A stretch of 64,000 bases of DNA from Emticicia sp. BO119 (GTDB taxonomy: Bacteria > Bacteroidota > Bacteroidia > Cytophagales > Spirosomataceae). Shown in pieces: positions 54,466 to 63,376 of the stretch. Numbering within the stretch: position 1 is the stretch's first letter; the number at the start of each line of letters is the position of its first letter. A program made the translations under genes and the position numbers. Location: the NCBI RefSeq assembly GCF_013912375.1, contig NZ_JACETV010000002.1:186001-250000 (forward strand), read 5' to 3'. Under the pieces are notes generated by a model. The model was not told where the DNA came from. It worked only from the letters and a program-made list of their open reading frames with translations, and ran no database searches.

Positions 54466-56064
54466 ATGGCAGGCGGAAAAGAGTCACCACGTCAGAAGAT
54501 GATCAACATGATGTATCTGGTTCTGACGGCAATGTTGGCACTCCAGATAAGTAATGCTATTTTACAGAAATTTCAGCTATTAAATAATAGCATAGAAAGA
54601 TCAAACTCGGCAGCAAACGAAACAAACAGTAAAGCAGTACAGGCAATTAAAGATAAAATTGAGAAGGACGCTACTGCTGCAAAATATGCTGATGTATTGC
54701 GTCAGGCAAATGATGTAAGAAAGATGACTGCTGAAATGGACAGTTATATTGCTGGTTTAAAACAAGAAGTAACGAATGCAGGGGGCGGCATTGATCCGGT
54801 AACCGGAGGTGTAAAAAACCCTTCAGAAGAAGAGAAGGTAGCTATCCTGATGGTTGGTGCTAATAAAAATGGAAAAGGATATGAATTGAAGAAAAGATTA
54901 AATGATTTTAGTGTAGCTCTTCAGAAATTCGCTGCTCCTAATACTCAATTCCATGAATTAGCAATTGATGCTTCTCAAGACCCGGCTTTAGCAAAAACGG
55001 ATGCTTTGACAAGAAATAAAGATTTCTCTGAATTATATTTTGCACAAACGCCTGTTCCGGCAGCATTGGCTGTACTGAGTCAGAAACAATCAGAAGTTCG
55101 TCGTCTGGAAAGTCAGGTATTAGATTATCTGGCGAGTCAGGTAGGTATTAAAGAAATTAAGTTTGACGAAATCTTTGCAGTGGTTATTCCAGATGCACGT
55201 GCGGTAGTGGCAGGGCAGAAATACCATGCGGAGGTGGCTATCGGAGCGTATTCAAAATCTATTACTCCACGCATTAGTATTAATGGTACTTCTTTACCTG
55301 TTAAAGATGGTAAAGGTGTGTATGAGATTACTGCACAGGGCGGAGAATTTGACAGAAACGGACAATTGAAACGTTCATATAATGCAACGGTGTCATATCC
55401 TGCACCCGATGGAAGTATGAAAACTGTTAACAAGGAAGAAACTTATACCGTATTGCAACCATCAGTGCAGTTAGAGTCTGCTTCTCTGCCGCCACTATAT
55501 TTTAAATGCGCTAACGAACTACAAACTTCGTCTCCGGGTTTAGGTGCTTTGTATTCTCCTACTTTCGGAGGGTCAGGTGCTGAATTTATTCCGGGCGGTG
55601 GCGGAAAAGTAACCGTTGTGCCTAACTCGGCGCAGGTAACGTTAAGTGTGACTAATAATGGCTTTAAACTGAAAGATTTCCCTTTCAAAGTTCGTCGTGT
55701 GCCTAAACCAACCGTGTATTTCACAACGCAGGGTGGTAAAAGACTGGATGAGAAAAGAGGTGAGTCTGCTGCGGGTTTACGTGGTATAGTTGCTGTTGCA
55801 GCTGCTGATGATAACTTCAAAACGACTAATCCTAAGGATGCAAATTATCGTGTAGCAGAGTTTGAGGTAAATCTTGCCCGTGGTAGCAAAAAAGTAAATG
55901 GTGTATCAGGTACTGGTGCCGCAAATATTTCTACACTTGCACAACAAGCCCAGGCTGGAGACCGTTATGTAATCGAAGTAAAAAGAGTGGAACGCAGAAA
56001 CTTCAAAGGTGAGATTGAATCAGTTGACGTAGGAAGTGTCATTGTTACAGTACCCTTGAATTAA
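54466..56064 (+). CDS. gldM: Gliding motility / type IX motor protein GldM
   Basis: 532 residues: one N-terminal membrane helix (MMYLVLTAMLALQISNAIL, residues about 14-32) and a long periplasmic part of four domains, D1 helical (DFSVALQKFAAPNT) and D2-D4 beta-sandwich-like, ending in VIVTVPLN. GldM spans the periplasm and transmits force from GldL to the GldKN rings. It starts about 100 bp after gldL, same strand, and gldN follows after 23 bp. Confidence 0.97.
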   Translation: MAGGKESPRQKMINMMYLVLTAMLALQISNAILQKFQLLNNSIERSNSAANETNSKAVQAIKDKIEKDATAAKYADVLRQANDVRKMTAEMDSYIAGLKQEVTNAGGGIDPVTGGVKNPSEEEKVAILMVGANKNGKGYELKKRLNDFSVALQKFAAPNTQFHELAIDASQDPALAKTDALTRNKDFSELYFAQTPVPAALAVLSQKQSEVRRLESQVLDYLASQVGIKEIKFDEIFAVVIPDARAVVAGQKYHAEVAIGAYSKSITPRISINGTSLPVKDGKGVYEITAQGGEFDRNGQLKRSYNATVSYPAPDGSMKTVNKEETYTVLQPSVQLESASLPPLYFKCANELQTSSPGLGALYSPTFGGSGAEFIPGGGGKVTVVPNSAQVTLSVTNNGFKLKDFPFKVRRVPKPTVYFTTQGGKRLDEKRGESAAGLRGIVAVAAADDNFKTTNPKDANYRVAEFEVNLARGSKKVNGVSGTGAANISTLAQQAQAGDRYVIEVKRVERRNFKGEIESVDVGSVIVTVPLN

Positions 56065-56087
56065 AAATAATTTATAAATTTCAGCTA

Positions 56088-56987
56088 ATGAGAAAATTAC
56101 AAGGCATGGCTTTGGGTGTTGCACTAATAACCAGCCAGTTAGCAGTAGCTCAGGAAAAAACAAATAACCATTTGAATCCGCTTTCGGTGCGTCCGATTAA
56201 TGATTCAAATGTGATGTACAAAACAACGCTTTGGAGAAAAATTGATTTGAGAGAAAAACAGAATCAACCACTTTTTGCCAAAGGTAGCGAGATTACCAAG
56301 CATTTGATGGATGCTGTAAAAGCAGGTTTGCTTGATGCTTTCACCAATGATTCTTTGACAACTAAATTGACTTTAGAGCAATTCAGTGAGCGTTTACAAA
56401 TCAAAGAAGAAGGCGGTGGGTTATCACAGGAAGAAAAAGATGCAGGTTTTGCTGATACCCCTGCAACCGGCGGTGGTGACGACGGCTGGGGTGGCGGCGG
56501 TGGTACTACTAATGCTGCTACTGATACTACGGGTGCAAGCTTTTCTACACCAACTGCTATTGCCAGCAGTGCAACAGAGTATTTCCCAAGCCAGTTAACT
56601 ACTCTTGAGCTGAAAGAGGATTGGGTTTTTGATAAACAACGTTCTCGTCAGTACTTCGATATTCAATCAATTGGAATCGTGATTCCGGCGGCACAAACTA
56701 CTTTAGGTTTCGACCGGCCGGTAGCGTATTTTAAATATAAGGATTTAGAGCGTTATTTCCGCTCAAACCCGAAATGTATCTGGTATAATGCTGCTAATAT
56801 AGCTCAGCACAAAAATTTAGCTGATGCCTTTGAATTACGGTTGTTTCATGGCAGAATTACTAAAGTATCAAATGCTGCCGATAGAGATCTGGACGATATC
56901 TACAAATCAGCACGTGAAGGTATGCTCCAGTCAGAGCAACTGGAGAACAAGCTGATGGAGTTTGAACATAATTTATGGGAGTATTAA
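56088..56987 (+). CDS. gldN: Gliding motility / type IX protein GldN
   Basis: 299 residues; signal peptide (GMALGVALITSQLAVAQ) then the GldN domain with VMYKTTLWRKIDLREKQNQP at the start and IQSIGIVIPA, FKYKDLERYF, LADAFELRLFHG further on. GldN is periplasmic and assembles with GldK. An insertion of low-complexity Gly/Asp/Trp/Thr sequence (GGGDDGWGGGGGTTN, about residues 127-141) separates the N-terminal part from the core and is not part of the usual fold. The operon ends here with a terminator. Confidence 0.96.
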   Translation: MRKLQGMALGVALITSQLAVAQEKTNNHLNPLSVRPINDSNVMYKTTLWRKIDLREKQNQPLFAKGSEITKHLMDAVKAGLLDAFTNDSLTTKLTLEQFSERLQIKEEGGGLSQEEKDAGFADTPATGGGDDGWGGGGGTTNAATDTTGASFSTPTAIASSATEYFPSQLTTLELKEDWVFDKQRSRQYFDIQSIGIVIPAAQTTLGFDRPVAYFKYKDLERYFRSNPKCIWYNAANIAQHKNLADAFELRLFHGRITKVSNAADRDLDDIYKSAREGMLQSEQLENKLMEFEHNLWEY

Positions 56988-57006
56988 GATAATTTTAATC
57001 AGCCAG

Positions 57007-57041
57007 AAGGGGAGGAGCTTAGATGCTTCTCCCCTTTTTTA
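57007..57041 (+). terminator. Terminator of the gldKLMN run
   Basis: Stem AAGGGGAGGAGC/GCTTCTCCCCTT (one G-U wobble), 6-base loop, then T-rich tail, 20 bp after the gldN stop. Confidence 0.88.
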
Positions 57042-57267
57042 TTGCCCGAAAACAGTTCACACCAAAAAAACGGCATTTCACGGTTGTTTTAACACTCTTT
57101 AACGTTTTTTAGCCTAAAATATATTTTTTAAGGTGCAACTTTGCATAAGGGTTTTGCATCTAATAAGCATAAATACAAAAACGGCTGATACATAGTTAAT
57201 GAAAATAGCCGTTTATCCTAAAATATGACCATTCATCCAAAACGAAGAAAAATAATAGTACTATGTA

Positions 57268-57299
57268 TTGCATAATACCAAACAAAACATATATCTTTG
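57268..57299 (+). promoter_or_regulatory. Bacteroidota-type promoter of the secreted orphan gene
   Basis: TTG at 57268-57270, 21-base spacer, TATCTTTG at 57292-57299: a close match to TTTG-N19-21-TAnnTTTG, 46 bp before the ATG. A hairpin AAAACGGCT/AGCCGTTT (57178-57214) lies upstream. The rest of 56988-57345 is featureless. Confidence 0.55.
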
Positions 57300-57345
57300 T
57301 ATTGTCAATTAAGAAAGATGAATGCTCTCCAAAAAGAATAAAATT

Positions 57346-57699
57346 ATGAAAAAGCTATTATTACTATTTGCTACAATATTAATCAGTCTCAATTCGATGG
57401 CTTTGAGTTTTCCTCAAAATAGTTATGGACAGAAGCGTGTATTGAGTCAGACTTCTAATAAATCGTTAGCCGCAGCAGAGGCAAAAGCATTAAAAGTATC
57501 ATTTAGAGAAACATCTGAAACAATGTGTGAGGAGAGTACTAATGAGCAATCGTTTGTAGAAATGTTTGCTAACTACATTATCAGTTTGTTTACTGAGAAA
57601 TTGTTTCAGAATAAAAGTATTGCATTTGAGAGATTTGAAAAAGGGAAGTTTGAATACTTTGCCATTAAACAAGATTTTGATTGCCAGGTAATTGGCTAA
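57346..57699 (+). CDS. Secreted protein, function unknown
   Basis: 117 residues from the ATG at 57346; signal peptide KKLLLLFATILISLNSMA. The mature part is short and helical (NKSLAAAEAKALKVSFRE, QSFVEMFANYIISLFTEKLF) with two cysteines, in ETMCEES and near the C-terminus (FDCQVIG). I recognise no family. A well-formed promoter precedes it, and it lies alone between gldN and glyA with terminators on both sides, so it is likely a genuine gene rather than a chance ORF. Confidence 0.7.
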   Translation: MKKLLLLFATILISLNSMALSFPQNSYGQKRVLSQTSNKSLAAAEAKALKVSFRETSETMCEESTNEQSFVEMFANYIISLFTEKLFQNKSIAFERFEKGKFEYFAIKQDFDCQVIG

Positions 57700-57744
57700 T
57701 AATAAAGATTCTTATTTTCATACGGTTTAGTTAAGGTTTAGACA

Positions 57745-57773
57745 AAAAGCGCGGTTCTTTGAACCACGCTTTT
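57745..57773. terminator. Bidirectional terminator between the orphan gene and glyA
   Basis: AAAAGCG-C-GGTTC pairs with GAACC-A-CGCTTTT, one mismatch, T/A tracts on both sides. Confidence 0.8.
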
Positions 57774-57801
57774 CTTATTTTATTCGTATGAGAATCTACT
57801 C

Positions 57802-59094
57802 TTAAAACTGAAATAAGGCATAATCCTGCATCCAGTTATTGATTTCTTGTTTAACGGCTGCAATAGTTGCCGCTTTGTCATGGTTCATCAACACCTCATC
57901 AATCAAATTTACTATTTTTACCATGTCTTTTTCAACCAATCCACGAGTAGTCATGGCAGCCGTTCCGACACGCATTCCAGAGGTAGTCATGGCAGTTTTA
58001 TCATCAAATGGTACCATGTTCTTGTTCACAGTTATATCTGCCTGAATTAAAGCGTTTTCAGCGATTTTACCTGTTAAGCCTTTTGGACGTAAGTCAATCA
58101 GCATCAAATGATTATCCGTGCCATCTGAAATAACTTTATAACCACGATTTACAAACTCTGCTGCCATTACTCTTGCATTTTTCTGAACCTGTACAGCATA
58201 ATTATAGAAATTTTCTGTTAAAGCCTCACCAAAGGCGATAGCTTTAGCTGCAATGATGTGCTCTAACGGTCCGCCTTGAGTACCGGGGAATACGCCTGAA
58301 TCTAATAAAGAAGACATCATTCTTACTTCACCTTTCGGCGTTGTGATACCAAATGGATTCGGGAAGTCATGACGCATCATAATTACACCGCCACGTGTAC
58401 CACGGAGCGTTTTGTGCGTAGTGGTAGTAACAATATGACAATGATCGAACGGATCATTTAACAGGCCTTTGGCGATTAATCCGGCAGGGTGAGAAATATC
58501 GGCTAAGAGAATAGCACCGATGGAGTCGGCGATCTGGCGAAGGCGAACGTAATCCCAGTCACGAGAGTAAGCCGAAGCACCACAGATGATTAGTTTTGGT
58601 TTTTCTCTGTGGGCTGTTTCTTCTACTTTGTTCCAGTCAATCAATCCTGTTTCCTGCTCAACACCATAAAAAAATGGTTGAAAGTATTTACCTGAAATAT
58701 TTACAGGCGAGCCATGCGAAAGGTGGCCACCATGCGAAAGATTAAATCCTAAAATTTTATCGCCCGGTTGTAAACACGCCAAAAAAACTGCCATATTTGC
58801 CTGTGCTCCTGAATGTGGCTGTACGTTGGCCCATGTAAGGTTAAATAAAGCCTTCAGGCGGTTGATAGCAATTTGTTCTACCTGGTCAACTACCTCACAG
58901 CCACCGTAATAACGCTTGCCCGGAAGCCCCTCGGCATATTTATTGGTAAGTACACTACCGGCAGCTTCCATTACTTGTGATGAAACGAAGTTTTCGGACG
59001 CGATCAGTTCAATACCATGTAACTGGCGATTGTTTTCTTTCGTGATTAAGTCGAAGATTTCGGTATCACGATAGAGCGATGTTTGGACAGACAT
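57802..59094 (-). CDS. glyA: Serine hydroxymethyltransferase
   Basis: 430 residues; interconverts serine and glycine and supplies methylene-THF. [33 protein letters not shown], and the PLP lysine in [15 protein letters not shown] are all visible, as is [13 protein letters not shown]. Start ATG at 59094. A -7-like CAAATTTA (minus-strand TAAATTTG) lies at 59145-59152. Together with purU and purS in this window it touches one-carbon and purine metabolism, but the genes are not linked in an operon. Confidence 0.98.
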   Translation of the reverse strand: MSVQTSLYRDTEIFDLITKENNRQLHGIELIASENFVSSQVMEAAGSVLTNKYAEGLPGKRYYGGCEVVDQVEQIAINRLKALFNLTWANVQPHSGAQANMAVFLACLQPGDKILGFNLSHGGHLSHGSPVNISGKYFQPFFYGVEQETGLIDWNKVEETAHREKPKLIICGASAYSRDWDYVRLRQIADSIGAILLADISHPAGLIAKGLLNDPFDHCHIVTTTTHKTLRGTRGGVIMMRHDFPNPFGITTPKGEVRMMSSLLDSGVFPGTQGGPLEHIIAAKAIAFGEALTENFYNYAVQVQKNARVMAAEFVNRGYKVISDGTDNHLMLIDLRPKGLTGKIAENALIQADITVNKNMVPFDDKTAMTTSGMRVGTAAMTTRGLVEKDMVKIVNLIDEVLMNHDKAATIAAVKQEINNWMQDYALFQF

Positions 59095-59253
59095 ATTGAT
59101 TATTTGATGTACGATTTAAGAAGTACAAATGATAAGAATAAGTACAAATTTAATGGAATGTTGGAAGAACAGGAATTTTGAACCAAATAATCTTTTGACA
59201 AAATTCTAATAAACGGATATTTTCTTGAAAAAATGCTATTTTGTTTAATACCT

Positions 59254-60483
59254 TTATTTTACTACTACCGTTCCTTTAATCATTTTATCGATCAATTCGC
59301 AGTTGGGTATATACGCTAACTCTGCCTGAAAGCTGCCTCCGTAAATAAGGAATGGGGTCGGACGAGATTTAAAAAAGGCTTTTCGATAAGCATCTTCGAG
59401 CTTTTCTAAGCCTAAATTTTGTCTCCGTTCATTTATTTCTATTTCACTCAAGGTGGTTGATCTTTCTTTTTTCCAATAGTGCTTTTCTTTCTTTGAGCCC
59501 CAATCATTATTAGGGCAGTTCACGTTGTCTTCCAGGCGGAACTGTATAACCAATACACGCCCCATTGTGCAAGGTTCGTCAGTAGAATACTTTGCTAATG
59601 ATCTGATAATGGCCGGATGGGCTTTCCCATCTCTGATGGCTTGTTTAATTAGAGGCGAAGTATCAGTTTTTTCTATCTGCTGCTGAAAAGAACTGAACAT
59701 GAGTATATCACCGACTAATGTATTTTCATAGAGGTAAGAGGAACCATAATTATTACGGAAGGGCGGGCTTTGAGAACTGGCCGGAAAAAACTGGTTAAGG
59801 CCTATTAGGTTCTCATCAGGAAATCCATGTATTTCTACTATCTTCAGTACGGTTAAAAACTTATCCCGGATAACATCAGCCCCTTTCATGGCGTTAAGAT
59901 TCTGAAGGCTATCAATTTGGTGTCTTAGATGATCGGGTATTTTTTTTCGAAAAGTAAAGGGTATGCTAAGACTGTCGTTAGAGGTGAATTTTTCGTCTTT
60001 GGTATTTTCTTTAATGTAGTTTCGGAGCGCAGCAGTAAGAGGTGTACGCTGAGGGGTTGTCATTAACCGATACAGCTTCTGTAATGAATCTCGCAATTCG
60101 GTATTTATCTGTGGCTTTATAAGTCTGGCCTGTTTCTCAAAGTTTGTCCATTGCTTGCAGGTATCGGCTACATTTTTAAAGAAGAAGTCTTTTCTGAAAT
60201 TTTCTACCTGATAACCTTTAGCCACTATTTTCTCTAAGAGATCAAACATCACAGGTATTTTGCCTGCCAGTATGGCACAGATAGCGGCATTGTAATAATC
60301 CTTGGCGAAGGGTTTTTCTACATTGGTGAAGGCTTCGTTGTAGAAAGATAGAGCTTCATGATAATTAGTGTCTACAATAGCCAATTCGGCCTCATTGATG
60401 ATGGGGTGGTAGATTCGGGTAAAATCTGTTTGTGCATAGCTAATAGAGGTTTTAAAAAAAAGTAGCAATATTAGTTTTTTCAT
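59254..60483 (-). CDS. Exported protein of unknown function, possibly DUF6624-like
   Basis: 409 residues from the ATG at 60483; signal peptide KKLILLLFFKTSISYAQ. The N-terminal half looks TPR-like (helices around EAFTNVEKPFAKDYYNAA). The second half has LRHQIDSLQNLNAMKGADVI and VLKIVEIHGFPDENLIG, then a region KHPAIIRSLAKYSTDEPCTMG-type (AHPAIIRSLA), resembling DUF6624 proteins with their conserved N-H-G-x-P pattern. The assignment is tentative. No neighbours give a clue; the upstream gene is separated by a terminator. Confidence 0.7.
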   Translation of the reverse strand: MKKLILLLFFKTSISYAQTDFTRIYHPIINEAELAIVDTNYHEALSFYNEAFTNVEKPFAKDYYNAAICAILAGKIPVMFDLLEKIVAKGYQVENFRKDFFFKNVADTCKQWTNFEKQARLIKPQINTELRDSLQKLYRLMTTPQRTPLTAALRNYIKENTKDEKFTSNDSLSIPFTFRKKIPDHLRHQIDSLQNLNAMKGADVIRDKFLTVLKIVEIHGFPDENLIGLNQFFPASSQSPPFRNNYGSSYLYENTLVGDILMFSSFQQQIEKTDTSPLIKQAIRDGKAHPAIIRSLAKYSTDEPCTMGRVLVIQFRLEDNVNCPNNDWGSKKEKHYWKKERSTTLSEIEINERRQNLGLEKLEDAYRKAFFKSRPTPFLIYGGSFQAELAYIPNCELIDKMIKGTVVVK

Positions 60484-60528
60484 AGGAAGGTTGCCGGGCA
60501 AAAATGGCTAATTGCTTATAAAATTAAA

Positions 60529-60554
60529 AAACCAACTCAAATTCGAGTTGGTTT
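60529..60554 (-). terminator. Terminator of the 166-residue membrane protein gene
   Basis: AAACCAACTC/GAGTTGGTTT with a 6-base loop; on the minus strand followed by TTTTTAATTTTAT. Confidence 0.85.
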
Positions 60555-60581
60555 CAGAAAGCATTAACAAATGCTTAACAT

Positions 60582-61082
60582 TTAAGAAAAATATTTTAAA
60601 TGCAGTGCATATAAGCCAGTAAAGAGTGCTGCATTAATGAATGATGCTATACCTATCGACCAGCCGATCATGCCTCCCATGATAAAAACAGGTGCTAAAA
60701 TCCCAAGAGCGTTGCCGGCAATATACACATAAAATCCTTTTTTGCGCAAACCCCACATCCAGATACCGCCTAAAATCAGCAGAACACTCGAAATAATGCT
60801 GATGATTCCGGTAGTTACCAGATTCTTTTCAGTAAAAAGCTTATTGGTTTCCTCCTGACTTTTTTCTACTTCTTCAAGGTCTTTATCTGATAAATACTTC
60901 GACATCATATCCATCATCATTTCATTGGCCTGTTCTTTACTTGCGGCTACTTTCTCGGGTGTAAACACACTCGGGATAGCTCCATAAAACTTATAGGCAT
61001 TCCATAAAAAAGTAAGTACGCAAAGGATAGTCAGGAATGTGGGCCGTACTGGCCCGATATTTTCTTCAAATGGATTCTGCAT
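60582..61082 (-). CDS. Four-span membrane protein, function unknown
   Basis: 166 residues with four hydrophobic spans (FLTILCVLTFLWNAYKFYG, LVTTGIISIISSVLLILGG, VYIAGNALGILAPVFIMGG, IGIASFINAALFTGLYAL) and a charged loop with KSQEETNKLF after the first span. This layout is common in small uncharacterised Bacteroidota membrane proteins. It follows purS by 25 bp and may be co-transcribed with pssA-purS. Confidence 0.75.
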   Translation of the reverse strand: MQNPFEENIGPVRPTFLTILCVLTFLWNAYKFYGAIPSVFTPEKVAASKEQANEMMMDMMSKYLSDKDLEEVEKSQEETNKLFTEKNLVTTGIISIISSVLLILGGIWMWGLRKKGFYVYIAGNALGILAPVFIMGGMIGWSIGIASFINAALFTGLYALHLKYFS

Positions 61083-61107
61083 AGATGGGTTATTGATAAT
61101 AGTTTGA

Positions 61108-61359
61108 TTAAATAGCTGTCAGCTCAAAACTATATTCTTCCATAATCAGGTTGGCCAATAGCTTTTTGCAGGCATCTTCTACAATAGCTTCTGCAGTAGC
61201 TTTATCGGCAGCCTCAATTTCCATATTTATATGTTTGCCGATACGGCAATCGCTGAAACCTTGAATATCAAGGTTTTTTAACCCTAATAATACGGCTTTT
61301 CCCTGAGGGTCAAGGATTTCCTTGATAGGCATTACGTCAATCGAAGCGAGGAATTTCAT
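61108..61359 (-). CDS. purS: FGAM synthase subunit PurS
   Basis: 83 residues from the ATG at 61359. PEILDPQGKAV-like (KEILDPQGKAVLLGL), FSDCRIGKHINMEIE and CKKLLANLIMEEY match PurS, the small bridging subunit of the PurS-PurQ-PurL complex. An ATG at 61404 directly abuts the pssA stop (TAAATG) and would add 15 unmatched residues including a hairpin-forming stretch; I judge the shorter start correct. PurQ and PurL are not in the window, so purS is detached here and linked to pssA instead. Confidence 0.9.
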   Translation of the reverse strand: MKFLASIDVMPIKEILDPQGKAVLLGLKNLDIQGFSDCRIGKHINMEIEAADKATAEAIVEDACKKLLANLIMEEYSFELTAI

Positions 61360-61404
61360 AAGTATCAACCCCCATTCCCGATACGGGGGATTTTGTTTAA
61401 GCAT

Positions 61405-62157
61405 TTACTCCCCTTTGGGAACAGGGGCAGATTTATTAATAAGAGATAAGGCTATATATAAAAATATAACCAGTGGAATGGCCAGGAATTGCAAAACCAC
61501 CAGCAAAATTACAGAAAGAATTAGAAATATATACTTGATTTTGTTATCAACCCACGAAAAATTTTTAAACTTCAGGGCAAACAGCGGGATTTCGGATACC
61601 AAAAGGTAGCTCATTACTAAAGTATAACCTATCAGAAAGATATTATTGTGAATGATAAACTCATAATCAGAATTAAATTCCAATATCAAAGGAAAAGAGG
61701 CTATTACAAAGGCATTAGCAGGGGTTGGTACTCCGATAAACGAATCTGACTGGCGGGTATCGACATTAAACTTGGCTAAACGCAAAGCCGAGAAAAGCGC
61801 CAGAACGAAAGCTATGTAGGATAGCGAGTGAAACGAAATCTGAGAGACAATAGATGAGGACACTAATTCTGAAAGAATAGAGTCTTTGTGCATAGTATCG
61901 CTGATGAGCCGGGCAACAATAAAGGCAGGCAGTGCGCCAAAAGTAACCATATCGGCCAATGAATCCAGCTCTTTACCAATAGCAGAATGTTGTTTGAGCA
62001 GGCGGGCCACAAAACCATCCAGAAAATCAAGGATACCAGCAATGAAAATGAGATAGGCGGCATAGGTAAGCTCGCCCTGAAAAACAAAGACAATTCCGAA
62101 ACATCCGCACAACAGATTGCCGAGGGTCATGAGGTTAGGAACAGTAAACAATTTCAT
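61405..62157 (-). CDS. pssA: CDP-diacylglycerol-serine O-phosphatidyltransferase
   Basis: 250 residues with about seven membrane spans. It makes phosphatidylserine, the precursor of phosphatidylethanolamine. The CDP-alcohol phosphotransferase motif is complete: FLDGFVARLLKQHSAIGKEL followed by DSLADMVTFG (DGx2ARx8Gx3Dx3D). LMTLGNLLCGCFGIVF precedes it. The short PurS gene follows in the same direction. The psd partner is not in the window. Confidence 0.96.
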   Translation of the reverse strand: MKLFTVPNLMTLGNLLCGCFGIVFVFQGELTYAAYLIFIAGILDFLDGFVARLLKQHSAIGKELDSLADMVTFGALPAFIVARLISDTMHKDSILSELVSSSIVSQISFHSLSYIAFVLALFSALRLAKFNVDTRQSDSFIGVPTPANAFVIASFPLILEFNSDYEFIIHNNIFLIGYTLVMSYLLVSEIPLFALKFKNFSWVDNKIKYIFLILSVILLVVLQFLAIPLVIFLYIALSLINKSAPVPKGE

Positions 62158-62270
62158 ATGTTGGTGTTTGGGTAGTTAAGATTAAAGCGCTGAAAATTAC
62201 GATATTCGCTTCTTTATTCCTTATATTTTGTAATTAATCTGAAAGAGTAGCACAAACTATGGTAACAAAA

Positions 62271-62294
62271 AACCTCGTTCATACAAAACGAGGC
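62271..62294 (-). terminator. Terminator of the GNAT gene
   Basis: CCTCGTT/AACGAGG stem, 7-base loop; minus-strand tail TTTTTTG. It lies 32 bp past the GNAT stop. Confidence 0.85.
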
Positions 62295-62326
62295 TCCGGT
62301 TTATTCAATAATACCATTAATCGTAT

Positions 62327-63055
62327 CTATAATTCCACTAATTCCTTTGTGGCTGCCTGTTTTTTTTTTCTACGTTCTTCACGTCGTAACAGGATTCTTT
62401 GTTTAAATCTCATCCAACGTTCATAGAGAGGTACTTCTTTCAGAAAATCCCAGTTATCATCTTCCTTGCCAGCTTCCTCTTTCTTCTTTGCTTCTACCGG
62501 ATCAAAAAGCATACCTGTACACAAGCAATGCTTGCGGTTAGTACGGGTCAGGATATCGTAGTTTACACAACTCGAACAGCCTTTCCAGAATGAATCATCG
62601 GCAGGTAACTCACTAAAAGTAGTTGGTTCATAACCTAAATCAGAGTTGATTTTCATAACTGCCAGACTTGTGGTCAAACCAATGATTTTGGCATCGGGAT
62701 ATTTTTTACGCGAAAGCTCAAAGGCTTTTTGCTTGATACGGGTGGCAATCCCGCTTTTACGGAAGTCTGGACTTACAATCAGACCTGAGTTTGCTACAAA
62801 TTTACCATGTTCCCAGGTTTCAATATAGCAAAATCCAACCCACTTCCCTGTTTTTGTCAGGGCAATGATAGCCTTACCTTCACGCATCTTCTCACGTAGA
62901 TAATCAGGAGAACGTTTGGCAATCCCTGTACCACGGGCTTTAGCACTCTCGGCCATTTCATCACAAATCGTTTCGGCTAAGGCAAAGTGCTTTTCGTTAG
63001 CTATTTCTACAATATATTGGTCGTCGGAAATTATTTCTGTGTTATTCATCGTCAT
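62327..63055 (-). CDS. GNAT acetyltransferase with C-terminal cysteine cluster
   Basis: 242 residues. The GNAT core has VGFCYIETWEHGKF, SGLIVSPDFRKSGIATRIKQ (acetyl-CoA loop, R-K-S-G-I-A) and the last strand. After it come Cys-rich segments WKGCSSCVNYD and KHCLCTGMLFDP and a long basic tail. In Bacteroidota this architecture is often found next to argG and argC and has been proposed to supply the N-acyl glutamate step of arginine synthesis; no arg genes are here. The cysteine cluster suggests a metal or redox site. Function inferred, not shown. Confidence 0.85.
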   Translation of the reverse strand: MTMNNTEIISDDQYIVEIANEKHFALAETICDEMAESAKARGTGIAKRSPDYLREKMREGKAIIALTKTGKWVGFCYIETWEHGKFVANSGLIVSPDFRKSGIATRIKQKAFELSRKKYPDAKIIGLTTSLAVMKINSDLGYEPTTFSELPADDSFWKGCSSCVNYDILTRTNRKHCLCTGMLFDPVEAKKKEEAGKEDDNWDFLKEVPLYERWMRFKQRILLRREERRKKKQAATKELVEL

Positions 63056-63376
63056 TTATTGGGCTTTCCACAAACGGAGACGCTGTATCCTAAAATTGTT
63101 AAAAAATGAAATAAAGAGAAAATTGAATGAGAGGGTGTTTTACCACGCAGGCAAAACGGTTACAGTCGAGTCCTTTCGGACCTGACATATCGAACGGGCG
63201 TTATGGGAAGACGAATATTCATGTGTTCTTAGACAACTGCAAAGATGTTAGGTTTAAAATTTATATCCAAGATATAAGCCTAATATTTTTACTTGCCAAT
63301 CAATAACGATACACTTCAGGTTTTAGTTCGTGCATTGAAAAAAATCTGATAACTTTGAAAAAAAAATGAATAAGCT
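63056..63376. other. Divergent region before the PAP2-like gene
   Basis: 321 bp. It contains TAACTTTG at 63350-63357, a -7 box with TTCG 19 bp upstream, giving a leader of only about 13 nt. The short imperfect GAGTCC/GGACCT pair near 63159-63173 is not part of a tRNA. No gene seen. Confidence 0.5.

Noticed and set aside
63120-63240. tRNA-like sequence before the PAP2-like gene
   Set aside because: A short GAGTCC/GGACCT pair exists, but no cloverleaf with acceptor and anticodon arms can be formed.
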